In this document: positions 1-12,638 of the stretch, piece after piece
Position numbering within the stretch: the first letter of the stretch is position 1
Layout: each line of letters opens with the position of its first letter
From: Trichoplax sp. H2
Taxonomy: Eukaryota > Placozoa > Uniplacotomia > Trichoplacea
Assembly: GCA_003344405.1 (NCBI GenBank)
Contig: NOWV01000136.1
Coordinates: forward strand, 141,890 to 205,889
Length of the DNA stretch: 64,000 bases
Direction of reading: 5' to 3'
Translations under genes and position numbers: made by a program
The notes under the pieces: generated by a model
Seen by the model: only the letters and a program-made list of their open reading frames with translations
Told to the model about the DNA's origin: nothing
Databases searched by the model: none

Positions 1-2005
1 TAGCCTAGCATAAAGAATCACTGATCACTAAGCAATAAATATATACTAAAATTGATAATAGATGTCGAAAATATACATTATGCCAAAAGGAAATGGTTAC
101 AGCAACTAATAATTTTATTAGTAATTCCTTTACCATAGTATTCATATTAAAGACTATGAAAAAATATGCAATTATTTTACTTGTTTATAAACAATTAAAG
201 ATTTACTTTGTTAAGTGTAAAGAAGCCAGTACTGTATGTTATTCGATATAAGTCTAAGCTATATTTTATCTTTTAAAATTGATATTACGATGTGGCATAT
301 AAAGCCTAACGGATACTGTTTATTAAAAAATCTAATGTAGTATGAAATCAATGCGTCACGATCAGATCGAAATCGATAATACTGTAACTACATCGTATAG
401 TTAACTACATCAGTAAATATTATATTAATTGAAATGTACGAAAAAATTTTGTGCCAGTAACTAATGTACTGTATAGTAAGTATTTAAGCACAGTAATCTG
501 AAATTCTACGTCTTATCGAAGGTAACTCTGTATTAATAATGTAATTGATTAAAAAACTAATTAAACGCCACAAATATATCTAGTATCGAAATTTCATAAT
601 AAGATAAAGTAAAATATCTAAATATAAACTTAAGGTCGCGAATTCTAATTTTATGAAAGTGATCTATCTGATTGAAAGCTATGCAAACGAGCAATTCCTT
701 TTGCCGCTTTCAAAACATATTCTACGATAATAGCTTTAATGATTTTACTGGACGGCTTTACAACAATACCATACAATATCTATATATAAATGTTAGTTAC
801 GGTGTCTTATGTAATATCTAAATATAATTGTTTTTTTCTTAGCTTAATCTACTTCTTGACTAATGATATTCGTACGCTATAATATAGAGAAAGATTGACA
901 GAGCTACAAAACAAATTTCTCTAATGCTAGTCGATTTAAGTAAATAATATGATAAAGTTTAGTGAACTGTAAGACGTCTAAATATAAATATAATAATGTC
1001 ATTTAATAGTTTCTTTTTGGACAAATAAGGAAATGTTTAACCTGATCTAGTAAAGCTATAGTTAAGTTTTAGATGATCAAATATTAAGACTCAATAACAA
1101 GATAAAGCCCAGCGAACCATGAATAATAACAAAACAAAAAAATTTCTATTATTTGTTGACTAAAAAAGAAAGATCATTTATTAATATGCAAATGATTGTA
1201 GTGAATTAACTTAAAATTATAAATAGTAAACAAAAAAATTACAATTTTTCATTTCGTTCTACACAGGAAGCGAATAAGACTTATGTAGCGAAGTGAAGTT
1301 TCTAAACTATCAAAATTACTCCGTTACACTAACTAATTGGCTACTAAATATCGTTTTAGTAGTCAGTGTAATATCGAAATCAATACATAAAAATGATTCA
1401 ACGATCATGTTTGTACATTGATATAGATAGTAATATTAACCATTATCCATAAACTCAGTTCTTTTTTATACTACGCTCTACGTGAACGCAATCGATTCAA
1501 AGTACATGCTTAAGCTGGATACTTGATCTATATCATCCATCATTCGACAATCTATAAGTTACCTTTGTTAAAAGCAAACAATAAGAGCTTAAGGTGTTTA
1601 TAATTGAAATGTTTATTATACATAGACATTATAATTGCACACGCAAATACTGTGAAATCAATAAAAATGATTGATGGCATATAAATTTGAATAGCACAAT
1701 GACCATTATATTCATCGTTTGACGTACTAGATTAAAGAAATTGTATAGTATTTTTACAATGTTATTGTATTTAAAAATTACAGGATATACACCGACAAAT
1801 ACGATACATTAGTGATGTTGATTTCTTTTGCACTTTTCGCAGTCCTAAACTGTCTATAATAAACATCTTTTAAAAGTTACATTTTCTGAAATTACTGCGT
1901 TCCATTTATACATACCATTTATTATTGAATTATTATACATACTTAATTATCAGACTAAAGTAATAGGGAGGCTATACCGTAATTAATGTTTCTGTTTGTA
2001 TAATT
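1..2005. other. AT-rich stretch without a recognisable gene
   Basis: I see no open frame with protein-like character, no splice-linked exons and no RNA gene. The motif ATCTAAATATAA recurs near 613, 815 and 975, which hints at a very eroded tandem repeat of about 160-200 bp, but the units between are too diverged to define. Confidence 0.5.
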
Positions 2006-2985
2006 AGAGATCAGCTCAGAATGAATTTCAAATATGATTATAGCAGTAATGACGTAAAAAAGCCCTTTCTTGAATATTGTATTTGATTAATTTAACAAAG
2101 ATTATTTTTCTTTAGTAAATGGATTGCTTCATATCTACAAAATAATAATCTGCAATATTCTACGCAGCGTATTTCGGAAATCAGCTTATTTGTCTATATT
2201 TGTTGACTTTCACTGAGCATGATTAGTTCCTTATAAACCAGGCTATAGTGACAATTTAAAAACAATCTCGGTAAATGGGCCAATGTCTGTCAAATTATAA
2301 TATCATTATTTCTTCCAGTAGTTTGTGAAATAACTTGCTGACAATTACTATACGTACCGTAACATTATTCATGCGAGCGTATGCATACTCTACGGTAACT
2401 AATTCAGGAAGCTAACCAAAGTTTGCAAGTAGATTTCGTACAGAATCCCAGTTTAATATAGCAATTATTACTAATATAAATTTATGAGTTATTATTAAAT
2501 TAATAGTTGATTATAGATTGGCATATAAAAGTATCTGCATGAAAGTTAACCGACGCTATGTAAAAGCTCCTTAATTCTTAATATGCTGTAATGTAACTTA
2601 GTATTGTGATTGTAGACTGTTAGCCATGTGTAGTATAATGTACGGTAGATATTTATCCTAAGAGATATTTGGTAGCTGTAACTATAGACTGTAGTGGTAG
2701 AGACTCTATGCTAGAGTACAGATGACTATATACAGTAAGCTGTTGAGTTACTAATATGGCTATAGGTAAAAATAGAACTGTAAATCATATATTAGGATAT
2801 GGTTAATTCATTGTACTTTGGCTGGTGTGAATAATGTCTACGTAAGTACTGTAGTCGTATCCATATTGGATTAATGATGGTCCGCAGTAGAATAGTCTTA
2901 CTAAGAATAATTTAACTATGTGTAAAATAAGGTAAAAGGTTGCCATGCGGATTGTAGCTGCGAATGCTACGAAAAGTATAAAAGC

Positions 2986-3005
2986 NNNNNNNNNNNNNNN
3001 NNNNN
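2986..3005. other. Scaffold gap (20 N)
   Basis: Run of exactly 20 N. Other 20-N gaps lie at 3730-3749, 5545-5564, 28252-28271 and 28619-28638. The uniform size suggests nominal scaffold gaps, not measured distances. Every one abuts sequence duplicated elsewhere in the window. Confidence 0.95.
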
Positions 3006-3729
3006 AGAGATCAGCTCAGAATGAATTTCAAATATGATTATAGCAGTAATGACGTAAAAAAGCCCTTTCTTGAATATTGTATTTGATTAATTTAACAAAG
3101 ATTATTTTTCTTTAGTAAATGGATTGCTTCATATCAACAAAATAATAATCTGCAATATTCTACGCAGCGTATTTCGGAAATCAGCTTATTTGTCTATATT
3201 TGTTGACTTTCACTGAGCATGATTAGTTCCTTATAAACCAGGCTATAGTGACAATTTAAAAACAATCTCGGTAAATGGGCCAATGTCTGTCAAATTATAA
3301 TATCATTATTTCTTCCAGTAGTTTGTGAAATAACTTGCTGACAATTACTATACGTACCGTAACATTATTCATGCGAGCGTATGCATACTCTACGGTAACT
3401 AATTCAGGAAGCTAACCAAAGTTTGCAAGTAGATTTCATACAGAATCCCAGTTTAATATAGCAATTATTACTAATATAAATTTATGAGTTATTATTAAAT
3501 TAATAGTTGATTATAGATTGGCATATAAAAGTATCTGCATGAAAGTTAACCGACGCTATTTAAAAGCTCCTTAATTCTTAATATGCTAAACTGTGTTACC
3601 ATATCATCTTGCCAGTGGTCATATTTTGTCGTTGTCATAGCGTATAATTTCCACAATTCACTAATAAATTTACTGAGAACTTCAAATTGAACATGATATA
3701 TATATATTCTAAAATTTAACAGATCAAAT
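3006..3729. other. Empty-site haplotype contig
   Basis: Bases 3006-3587 repeat 2006-2587 at an offset of exactly 1000 with about three mismatches. Bases 3581-3729 repeat 3879-4029, differing by a substitution and a 2-bp change in a TA run. The contig is therefore the left flank joined directly to the right flank of the LTR-like insertion. It is bounded by N gaps on both sides, so it is most likely the alternative allele placed by the scaffolder inside the gap and not a real duplication. Confidence 0.8.
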
Positions 3730-4961
3730 NNNNNNNNNNNNNNNNNNNNTTAGTTCGTTCTAGAAGTCTTTAGAAGTAGTATTCGGCTAGAGTAGAGCTG
3801 TGTAGTTAATCTTTGTATAAGATTCAATAAAGCCCTTATTTTTCTAAAATTTGGAATTTCGTGATTGGTATATATCACATATGCTAAACTGTGTTACCAT
3901 ATCATCTTGCCAGTGGTCATATTTTGTCGTTGTTATAGCGTATAATTTCCACAATTCACTAATAAATTTACTGAGAACTTCAAATTGAACATGATATATA
4001 TATATATTCTAAAATTTAACAGATCAAATTACTAGATAAGTAACCTCGAACAAGTATATTCTATTCAAATTATGCGTGTTTTGTACTTATCTAAAATTTT
4101 ATATATCTGCCGATATTATAGCATATTCCACCATCCTAAAGATGCCTTCTCTGTCTGTCATAAACACTGTATATTGTATGCAAATGTGTTACTGACCATC
4201 AAATTCTATTCTTTAGCATAATATCTTGCCTACATTAACACACTATGTTACGTAAAACGGAGAACTTTATCTATTATAGACTAAGATCGTGTATAGAGCA
4301 ATCAATCAGTTAAATGATATTCTCTAGGTTAAACCTATTTAAAGCTATCTGTGATGGAGGGTTCAATGTCTCAGAAGATTGAGATTTAGTCGCCATTTAC
4401 AATTATTACACCAAAGGGGTTTATAAAAGTTATGCTTTATTGTAGGTTAGTAATGTGAAGTACAGTGAGGTAGTTACGGTAGATCAGCGTGCAAGCTGTC
4501 GTGAGTAACGAGTAGAAGTATTAGACTGTGAGAGACTAACTAGAAGACTAACTGAGAGGCTAACGAAGTCTGAGGTAGAAATCACCGGTATTTGTAGTTT
4601 TAAAGATAGAGCACATGCGGAGAATAGGATTGTGGAATTAGATACAACATATACCATAACAGGTTACAAAATAGCAGATGATTGTAGAAAACAGAGAGTA
4701 CCGTAATAACTAAATACAGTAGTCTATATATGAATTTAGAGTAAGCGGACTATAGATCTGTCTAAATATAAGAGCAATACAACATGTCTATATTTAAGAG
4801 TAGAATATAGTTACAGTATATTCTAAATACACTACTCCATCTCTTCTAACTACTTACATTTCATAACAGCAGGTTATAGTATGACGTATGTTTGCAATCA
4901 TATACCACATTCATAAATATTGAATAAGCAATTTCCTTCTTTATAAACCAAGGAATATAGC

Positions 4962-5544
4962 TGTCACAACCCTCACTTGTGGCAAAGGAAAGTAAAGAAC
5001 TCTAGTGTAGTTACTTAAAACTTTGGGCTATTTCTCCCAGTACTTTCAGTTTCTATGAGAGAAGTATTTGAGAACTCGATTTCTCGGCTGATCTCCACAG
5101 ACAACTGACTAATTATTACACTATTCTTCACGATATGAGTCTTGCCGTTTCTTGAGCAATTACTTTTTTATTCTACAAACATACGCGCTTAAATAGGTTT
5201 CTACAGTGAATTCCAATATTAACGAGTGAGAATTCATGCTTTACAAGTTACATTAATTAGTATAATACCATTACTAAATATATACATGTCGATATTCTCA
5301 GATTTAGATAGCTACAAGCTATCAGGTGTTAAGACGCTTAACCTTCGTCCATGTACAGCTCAATTTTTAGAGATTAACATACCTTATAAACCTACAGTAA
5401 ATTAACTGCTAACAACTTCTATTTTTATCTCATTTCTACCATCCTATTATCAGCTACAAGCGCATTAAAACATAGCACATAACCTTATCTTATCTATTCA
5501 TAAGCATTCATTAATTTACAGTTACTTAATTAGTAACGGCGTAC
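4962..5544. mobile_element. Second LTR-like insertion, 3' end at 28372-28378
   Basis: The element begins TGTCACAACC at 4962 right after ATAGC (4957-4961). It runs into a gap at 5545, but the contig at 28272-28371 repeats 5445-5544 and continues seven more bases to a terminus ending CGTGACA, followed by ATAGC again (28379-28383). That gives an element of about 590 bp with TGTCAC/GTGACA termini and a 5-bp target duplication ATAGC. The empty allele (5565 onward) has ATAGC once. No coding region is seen inside, so it is probably a solo LTR. Orientation could not be decided. Confidence 0.72.
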
Positions 5545-5564
5545 NNNNNNNNNNNNNNNNNNNN

Positions 5565-6090
5565 ATAGCAGATGATTGTAGAAAACAGAGAGTACCGTAA
5601 TAACTAAATACAGTAGTCTATATATGAATGTAGAGTAAGCGGAGTATAGATCTGTCTAAATATAAAAGCAATACAACATGTCTATATTTAAGAGTAGAAT
5701 ATAGTTACAGTATATTCTAAATACACTACTCCATCTCTTCTAACTACTTACATTTCATAACAGCAGTTTATAGTATGACGTATGTTTGCAATCATATACC
5801 ACATTCATAAATATTGAATAAGCAATTTCCTTCTTTATAAACCAAGGAATATAGCATACAGTGAGTAGACATAAATGAATTTGTAACTATTGTAGAAATA
5901 GCCTTCCCTAAACTAAACGTAGTGAGATTCAAGGATTTGAACAACTGTTGATATAGTTTTCTAAATGTAAAGTATCGTGTATTGAAGTAATATAATGTAG
6001 ATATCTGGCAGTTAAAGTAATTTACAGCTGTCTGTACATGTACATTTCATACTGAATTTAACTTGAAATATGTTCTTGGAGTGATATACG
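5565..6090. other. Empty allele of the second insertion
   Basis: Bases 5565-5855 repeat the left flank 4671-4961 and then run directly into the right flank (5851-6090), which recurs at 28379-28618. This stretch is the pre-insertion haplotype fused to the scaffold after a 20-N gap. Confidence 0.75.
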
Positions 6091-6249
6091 CTGCATGTTC
6101 ATATGAAGTTCTTCGCTCGTTTCTATAACAGTACCTTATTTCTATTAGAATTCTTAATCTCCTTTTCCATATTTAGTGATCGTGAAAACTTTAAATTGTA
6201 TAAAATCATATATTTAATGCTATAAAGTATATTTACAATCATGCGCGGA

Positions 6250-7020
6250 TTGTATAAATATTAAAAGAGCATTTTCGTCTTTTAATTATTAACTAAAGAT
6301 TGGAGTTTAGGGTTGCTTTATACGAGCCAGTATAAATATATACTAGTACATATTTATGGTGCAAATGACACATTTTTAGGTTAAGCCTGGCGAGAATAAT
6401 TTTAAAGTACTCTATAGTCTACATTGTATAAAGTTTGCATTCAGTGGTAGATGTATCATTGCAATCTTACTCCTTAAGCATAGAAAAATAATAAGTATTT
6501 TTGTTTGCTTTAGACTAACCATCATGATGTATTGCAAAAATAGCAGTTTTTAGGTTAAAACTGGTACGAGTATTATTTCAGATTACATTGCAATATTAAA
6601 GCATGCTTTCAGTGCTACGATGCACAGTTGTAGTCATGAATGGGTCGTATGAATATTAAAAGAGCAATTTCGTCCATTATAGGCAAAAGACCGTAGTGTT
6701 AAATCGCAAGATGCGAGTAAATTTTTATCGTTAAATATTTATTTTGGAAATATTTCCTACATTTAACCTTGCAAGAGTAATGTTTCAGACAATCTCTATA
6801 ATATGCATGGAACGATTCGATGCGTAGCAAAAATCGTATACCGCTTGTATAAATATATAATGAGAAATTTCGTCCTTTGTATGCTAAAGATGGCTACTTA
6901 GAGTAGGTATAGACAATTAAAATTTGTAGCCGTTAGTAGAAATAGCGTTCTAGGATTTTTAGCTTAAGCCTAGCAAGAGTTGTCTATTGCAGATTACTTT
7001 GTGCATAAGCATTGATTCAG
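6250..7020. repeat. Degenerate tandem repeat, unit about 175-205 bp, four units
   Basis: Two landmarks recur in fixed order. The first resembles TTTTTAGGTTAAGCCTGGC and lies near 6373, 6546, 6760 and 6956. The second resembles TATTAAAAGAGCAATTTCG and lies near 6262, 6654 and 6853. Unit-to-unit identity is only moderate, so the array is old. No gene overlaps it. Confidence 0.65.
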
Positions 7021-9480
7021 TGGTATAATGGCTAATTCCAAACATATACACTATGTCGAGCTTTCATTAAAAATATACACAGCACTTTAGCAAGATAATA
7101 TTATCACTATATCATCATTAATGCACGGTATAAATAAACTAGCGATAGACAAATTATTTTATTGTATAAAGTCAAAATTGCGTGATGCCATACAGCCTAA
7201 ATACGCCACTCAACCTAATAGGCGGTTTGTATCCTTAACTAAGCAGACTTCCTAATATTTGTATCCTCCCTTACATTAGTAAAATGGTTATTAAGTAGCT
7301 TAGCCTTGAGTAACTCTCCCAAGTGGACCTAACTATCCGTCTCTAGGACTTCTATAATTACGATAGCTACCATACTTTTTGAATCTCCTTATATTACACA
7401 TGGTACAAATGAACATTTAAAGAGAATCTTATCCATGTTGACAAAAAGTTCATAGTGCAAATTTTTGTCATTATTTGCAGGAACAAACATTCTCTAACGT
7501 TCTTTAATCTAAACATAACAAGTTGCGCTTTAAAGATTACTTTATATTATAAAAATAAATATTCAATTATATGTCACTTCATTATAATATTTAATAGATT
7601 TTAAGTAGCCTCACCAGTAGTTTTGCTGTAGAAACCTATAATACACCTATTGAATTTTATGCATCCTTAGTCACGCTAAAGGGGAGAAGTTTTCTATACA
7701 GATTTAGGCCATTGTCACAAATTTTCTTCTTTGTGAACCGTTCACTCCTCTAGTAAGTAATATCCTAATGCTCTCGAGGTACGCATAGGTAATCGATTAC
7801 TCGAAAAGTATTCAGTAGTAAGTTTATTATCTCGCTCAACGAGCCTTCATGACTACTAAATTTCGAAACAATTAGTCATTAAGAGCTCGCTCCTTTCATA
7901 CTCTCTGAGCCTCGGAGCTCTGCAAAATTTCATAGGTGCAAGTAATTACCTGTTAGATTACTTAATACAAAACTATATTCATCAACTGTCCGAAGTGCAA
8001 TAGTGCATTTACAACTAAAGTTAATATTCCAAATTCAATTAACAATTAATGATCATATTTCATTGTCGTAAGTAATTACCTTACGGTGGCAAAGCACCGT
8101 AGCAGCCCCGTAAATTTCGCTCGCAACTTAGAAATTGCTATTGTAGCGTAAAAATATTGATAAATAAATTTTCTGGTAAGAGATTTTCATATAATGATAT
8201 TTTTATTGCATGATGTTATTTTATAAATGCCTACGCTCTAAAGAACTTAGCAGATGGATATTTCAAAAATTTCTTTACGTGGGAATTTACAATATTCTAA
8301 ATGTTAAACTTGCTATTGCCTGATCATTAAATATGAAAGACAGTTAGTTCATCAAAATATTGTATAAATAATGAATTGAATAATGAAATTTAGATACGAG
8401 AATATCCGCAAGTAGAACTATGGCATTGCTTAATGGCAAAGTTAGAAAGAAATATGTTCAACTTTTAAATATTTGGTAGATAGTTGCGTACAGTATGGTA
8501 TTTGGATTATGACAAGTTCCTGCTCCTAGACAACTGATATTAAGGGCAATTAAAATCGTTAGCATTATAAATTTCTAATTTCGATATCCTATAAATCGAC
8601 TTCATTTTAAATCTGATAAAGATCACAGCTTACAGACATTCAGTGGGTGATGTTTTATTAGAATTGCGAAGGCCTATGGAGATAGATGATCATTAATTAT
8701 CGATATCGTGGACGATGTTAAATAGCCTTAGAATAATATTAATTTATTCCATTGCCTAGATGCTTAGACAACCTATAGTGTTCATTTCTAAATCATTAAC
8801 TAGCATATATATCTAGCTGTAATGCATTCGGAAGGTCAATTAACCTATTAATTAAAAATGATACCTTCTACGTAGAGATCTTAACGTAATAATCACCATT
8901 TTTGGCCATCGCTGATGCATTGCCAATTGAAAGTTTAAATATTTCATATCTTAATTATGATCCCTCCTGTTACAAATATAATACCTCATAAATAGTGGAG
9001 GTAACTTTCGATTAATATGCCCTAGATACCGACATATAACAAGCAAAGCCAGTATAAATACTTAAGGGGAAAAGTAAACAGCAAATAGTTAAATTATTCG
9101 ACCAATGCATCTAAACTTGCAATTTTATTTTAGAATTGTAAACGATTCCAGAGCGTTTTTCATTCCTAGCTGATATAAAGTTATGAAAAGTGTTATATTC
9201 AATTTGTACTACTTCTTAAGTGAGAATTTTACTTAATTTGCCTCAGTAAAGTATATCATATATAAAATAAACTCTAATGCTGTAAATACGAATTACTGTA
9301 GCAGGGAATTTTCAATACAGTTTCTGTTCCTCCAGAAGCTAGTGCTGGAAGTGCAAATCATTTGTATGATAGAACAGTTATCATTATTAATAATTAGATA
9401 TGCATGGCCAAGACGGCAATGGTAAATATCCGTCAAAAGAACGCTTTAGTAAGCCTTATTAATATTAAATATGCCTAGAC
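7021..9480. other. Gene-poor AT-rich stretch
   Basis: No protein-like frame or RNA gene is recognised. One short perfect hairpin is present at 8082-8101 (annotated separately). Confidence 0.5.
8082..8101. other. Short perfect hairpin
   Basis: TACGGTG (8082-8088) and CACCGTA (8095-8101) form a 7-bp perfect inverted repeat around a 6-base loop, GCAAAG. It sits in a locally GC-richer patch of an otherwise AT-rich desert. No function is assigned. Confidence 0.4.
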
Positions 9481-10040
9481 ATTTATTGTTGAAATTAGGC
9501 ATTTTTGGCGACAAGAAAGTCTAATTTTAAACTATAAAAGCAACCAAATAATCCATTGTAATCTGATCTCGGATATATTTAATGAAATGGTAAAAACAAT
9601 TGTATACCTCGGCCATCATCAATTTTCAGTAAGAAGGAGAACAAGACCTGTTTTCATCTATAGGTTTCGTTTTATTCCTTTTCTTACTTTGTACTTACAT
9701 GATCACATGCTAATAAAAAATTAGTATGCAAATTTCATAACAATATGAGACTTAGACTTTATTGTTGAAATTGGATGTTTTTAGCGACAAGAAACCTAAT
9801 TTTAAACTAGAATAGCAAACTAAATGTAATCCATTGAAATATGATCTCGAATATTTTTATTAACATGATAATAAAAACTATTATATACCTTTACTATCCT
9901 AAAATTTTATTAAGTTTGGGAGAATATGATATACTTTTTACGAGTAGATTTCGTTTTATTCATTTTCTGACTTCATACTGATATGATAACACGTTAAATA
10001 AAAGTTATTATTCAAATTTCTCAACAACATAAGACTTGTA
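9481..10040. repeat. Two-copy tandem repeat, unit about 280 bp
   Basis: Copy 1 starts at 9481 and copy 2 at about 9757. Both begin TTATTGTTGAAATT, carry GCGACAAGAAA and a shared ATCTCG-containing block, and end with a TTCGTTTTATTC block before a run ending in AAGACTT or GAGACTT. Divergence is visible throughout, so this is an old duplication. Confidence 0.7.
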
Positions 10041-10204
10041 TGATTAGCGTTGCCTAATACAAATAGAACATTAAACCATTATCGGTTATTGCCATATTAG
10101 ATCAAGTCCTTCAACTTCTCATCACTAAAAGGCAGAAGACAGTTATGTAATATGCTGTACAGTGATAAATTAGCTTTAGCTTCTTTATTTATATTGTCTT
10201 TACT

Positions 10205-10500
10205 AGAAATCGCATCTTGATTAATATTATAAGTATTCTCTTCAAGCATTTTATTCAAGCAGATATAAATATGCTTTCTATAAATCATAAACGATATTAT
10301 ACAATAAGCGATGGAAATATATTCTATTCTTAGTTCACCTTTAGCCAACTATTTATCTTATTTTACTAGAAAAACATTTTTACTAATATTAGAAATATTC
10401 TATTCGAGTATTTATTCGAGTCAGCTTGCGCATAATTCTCATAAATCTTAAACAACATAACATAATAAGCAATAAAAATATGTCTTTATTCTATAACATA
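10205..10500. repeat. Two-copy tandem repeat, unit about 150-160 bp
   Basis: Copies at about 10205-10355 and 10365-10500 share, in order, ACTAGAAA, TATTCTCTTCAAGCATTTATTC-like, ATAAATC.TAAAC.A and ATAATAAGC.AT blocks. The short open frame overlapping the first copy on the minus strand is a by-product of this AT-rich repeat. Confidence 0.55.
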
Positions 10501-11591
10501 AAGACCTTCCAGAGTACGGACTATTATTGTGTACGCATATGCACCTTATTTCCATGCTAGCGTAGAAAGGCATATATAGCTATTTCATGCATAATTGTTG
10601 TTAGACAGGAATGCATATACATGATATTATTCAGAATATTCTCCTAAACAGAGTTGGATAACTTAATAAAGTGATCCTCAAACAATACTTTTAATCTATA
10701 AATCTTTAATAAATCTAATTGTCAATCAACGATAGCATTTAATTTAGCATTAAGGCTTCGTACCAGGGCCTTATTATTAACATTGAACTAAATTCTAGTT
10801 CTAAATCAATCTATCACACTTTATATCATTCACAAGTCATATTTTCCAGATATTGCAAAAGTTTTATACTAATTTCTAGCTGACTGATGCAACTTTAAGA
10901 ATGCTTTTATAGTTGATTTTTAATCTTGTCTGAGTTGGGAAAGTTTTGCTATCGTTAACCTAGGAATAGAATATCAAACATATAAGAATAGTTTCCACTT
11001 TAATTGTATCATGAAGACATACTCTATTAGCGTATATTTTGAGAATTATATTTATTTACTGATCTATAGTTTATGTAATCTATTATCGGACTCATTGTCC
11101 TTAGAATAAAATGAAATGCATTAAATATTCCCTTATCGAATGAAATCATGCATAGATGATTTGGTTTTAAGATTATACTTAATCTCATGTTAATATTATC
11201 CTCATGTTAGTCGGGCAATATTTCCGCTTGACAACACCAGTTGAAGCATTCCTTGGTGAAGAAGAAAGGTGAGTTTTTAATGTAGCTAAAAATGGTTATA
11301 CTTTATGCAGAAATTTTAGTAAAATTTTATCATGCAAACGAGATATAAAATAAATGTTTATTTCTAAACTCATGCGGTTAGTAACTAACTGTGTGACTGA
11401 TTAAACTTCTTTCCTATCCTATCGCCCTCGTCATTAAACTCCTAGATTTACCATTTAGCTTCTCATCATTTGTAGTCGAAATATGCTATATAGTGCGTAA
11501 GGTGGCTATTAAAATAAATATTAATTTCAACTTGATATTTTCAGTTCCAGTTTCTTCATTATTAGCCTTGGAACTACAACTGCAACAAGAC

Positions 11592-12638
11592 ATGGAAAAT
11601 ACAACGATAGATATAGATGAGGATATCAATCAAACCACAGTCGATTATTTTATAACGCAATTTCCAAATTCTACGTTCTGTCCATCCTTGCAAGCCATTT
11701 TAAATATTCTTCATGTAATCATTAGTGGTTTAACTATTTTTATCAATTTGAGCATATTTTTAATCATCATCTGTCGCAAAAGACTGCGTAAATGGAATAA
11801 TTTTTACCTATGCGGTATGTTTTTAGCAGCTACTGGAACAGCTACTGCCAACATTATCCATAAGGTACTATTTAAAATGGATCTAATTTTAGTTTTTCAA
11901 CAAGGATTTATTGCTGTCTTTAACTATTTGATTGCTGTCGTAACATTTAATCGATTTTTGCGCGTTTGTGAGCCTATACGTTATAAAAGTATCATGACTA
12001 AAACAGTTATTGCCAGCGCTACATTATCTTGTTATCTATTTTGCTTTATCATTCCAATTGTTGATTTTATTTTAAGACATTTCTTACAAAACCCAATGGA
12101 TGCTCTATTAGTTCGGATGTTAAATTGGCTCTTGGTATGCCATATTTACATTCTACCATGTGCTTGCACTATTTTCCTCTATATTCGTATCGTTATGATT
12201 GTATTCTCTCGTGCCCAGTTTTTAAATCAAATTTCGCTATATCATGCCACGCGATGCAAAACTAATATGAAATCATTTCAGCAATTAGCATTAATTGTGA
12301 CTCTGTACATTTTATGTTGGTTGCCCTATTGCATATGCTATCTGGTATTGTCACGCTCTCCCAGTCAAATTGCCGAGACAACATCGATTATTAATATTCT
12401 CGTCTTGCTAATATTTTTCCATCAAGCCATTAATCCGATCTTGTATGTTGCTCTAACAACAACGATTAAAGATGAAGTGATTGACATTGCCTATAATCCA
12501 CATGGTAGATATCCACGGTCTCGAAGTAATCGTAAAACATTCACATCGAGTGGTAAAGGCGAAACAGTTAGCACAACTACTAATTGTGAAGCCCATCCAC
12601 ATCGTATTCATGATATCCGTGAGGTAACTCATTTCTAA
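11592..12638 (+). CDS. Class A (rhodopsin-family) G-protein-coupled receptor, atypical DRY motif
   Basis: Predicted seven-helix plasma-membrane receptor of about 348 aa in one exon. The N-terminus has acceptable N-glycosylation sites (NTT, NQT, NST). TM1 carries the conserved Asn in FINLSIFL. The end of TM3 reads NRFLRV...PIRY in place of DRY. TM5 ends in VFSRAQ, TM6 has CWLPY and TM7 has NPILY. TM2 lacks the usual Asp of the sodium pocket. The open frame extends upstream to 11493 without an ATG, and a splice-acceptor-like tract (TATTTTCAG, about 11544) precedes the Met, so a 5' exon is possible. The start was chosen as the first in-frame ATG. Ligand and coupling are unknown. It resembles the receptor at 19.5-20.4 kb (SRA, QQ.A, CWLPY, PIRY), so both belong to one subfamily. 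Confidence 0.88.
   Translation: MENTTIDIDEDINQTTVDYFITQFPNSTFCPSLQAILNILHVIISGLTIFINLSIFLIIICRKRLRKWNNFYLCGMFLAATGTATANIIHKVLFKMDLILVFQQGFIAVFNYLIAVVTFNRFLRVCEPIRYKSIMTKTVIASATLSCYLFCFIIPIVDFILRHFLQNPMDALLVRMLNWLLVCHIYILPCACTIFLYIRIVMIVFSRAQFLNQISLYHATRCKTNMKSFQQLALIVTLYILCWLPYCICYLVLSRSPSQIAETTSIINILVLLIFFHQAINPILYVALTTTIKDEVIDIAYNPHGRYPRSRSNRKTFTSSGKGETVSTTTNCEAHPHRIHDIREVTHF

Larger units (their letters stand above)
2587..3879 (+). mobile_element. LTR-like insertion (probable solo LTR), split by gaps and an empty-allele contig
   Basis: The 5' part is 2587-2985 and the 3' part 3750-3879; 2986-3749 holds two 20-N gaps around a contig of the uninterrupted site. The element begins TGTAATG and ends ATATCACA (TGT...ACA) and is flanked by a 5-bp direct repeat TATGC at 2582-2586 and 3880-3884. 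The contig at 3006-3729 reads straight through the same flanks with a single TATGC. A TATAAAAG box sits just before the first gap (about 2977) and an AATAAA near 3827, as expected for U3 and R/U5. No internal coding region is visible, so a solo LTR of roughly 530 bp plus missing bases is the simplest reading. The family is not identified. Confidence 0.72.

Noticed and set aside
4349-4620. Possible third LTR starting TGTGATGGAGGG with a TATAAAAG at about 4422
   Set aside because: No matching end, no target duplication and no empty allele to support it.
11205-11269. Possible 5' exon of the first GPCR (ATG...GAAAG|GTGAGT)
   Set aside because: Its phase does not fit the acceptor upstream of the receptor frame.
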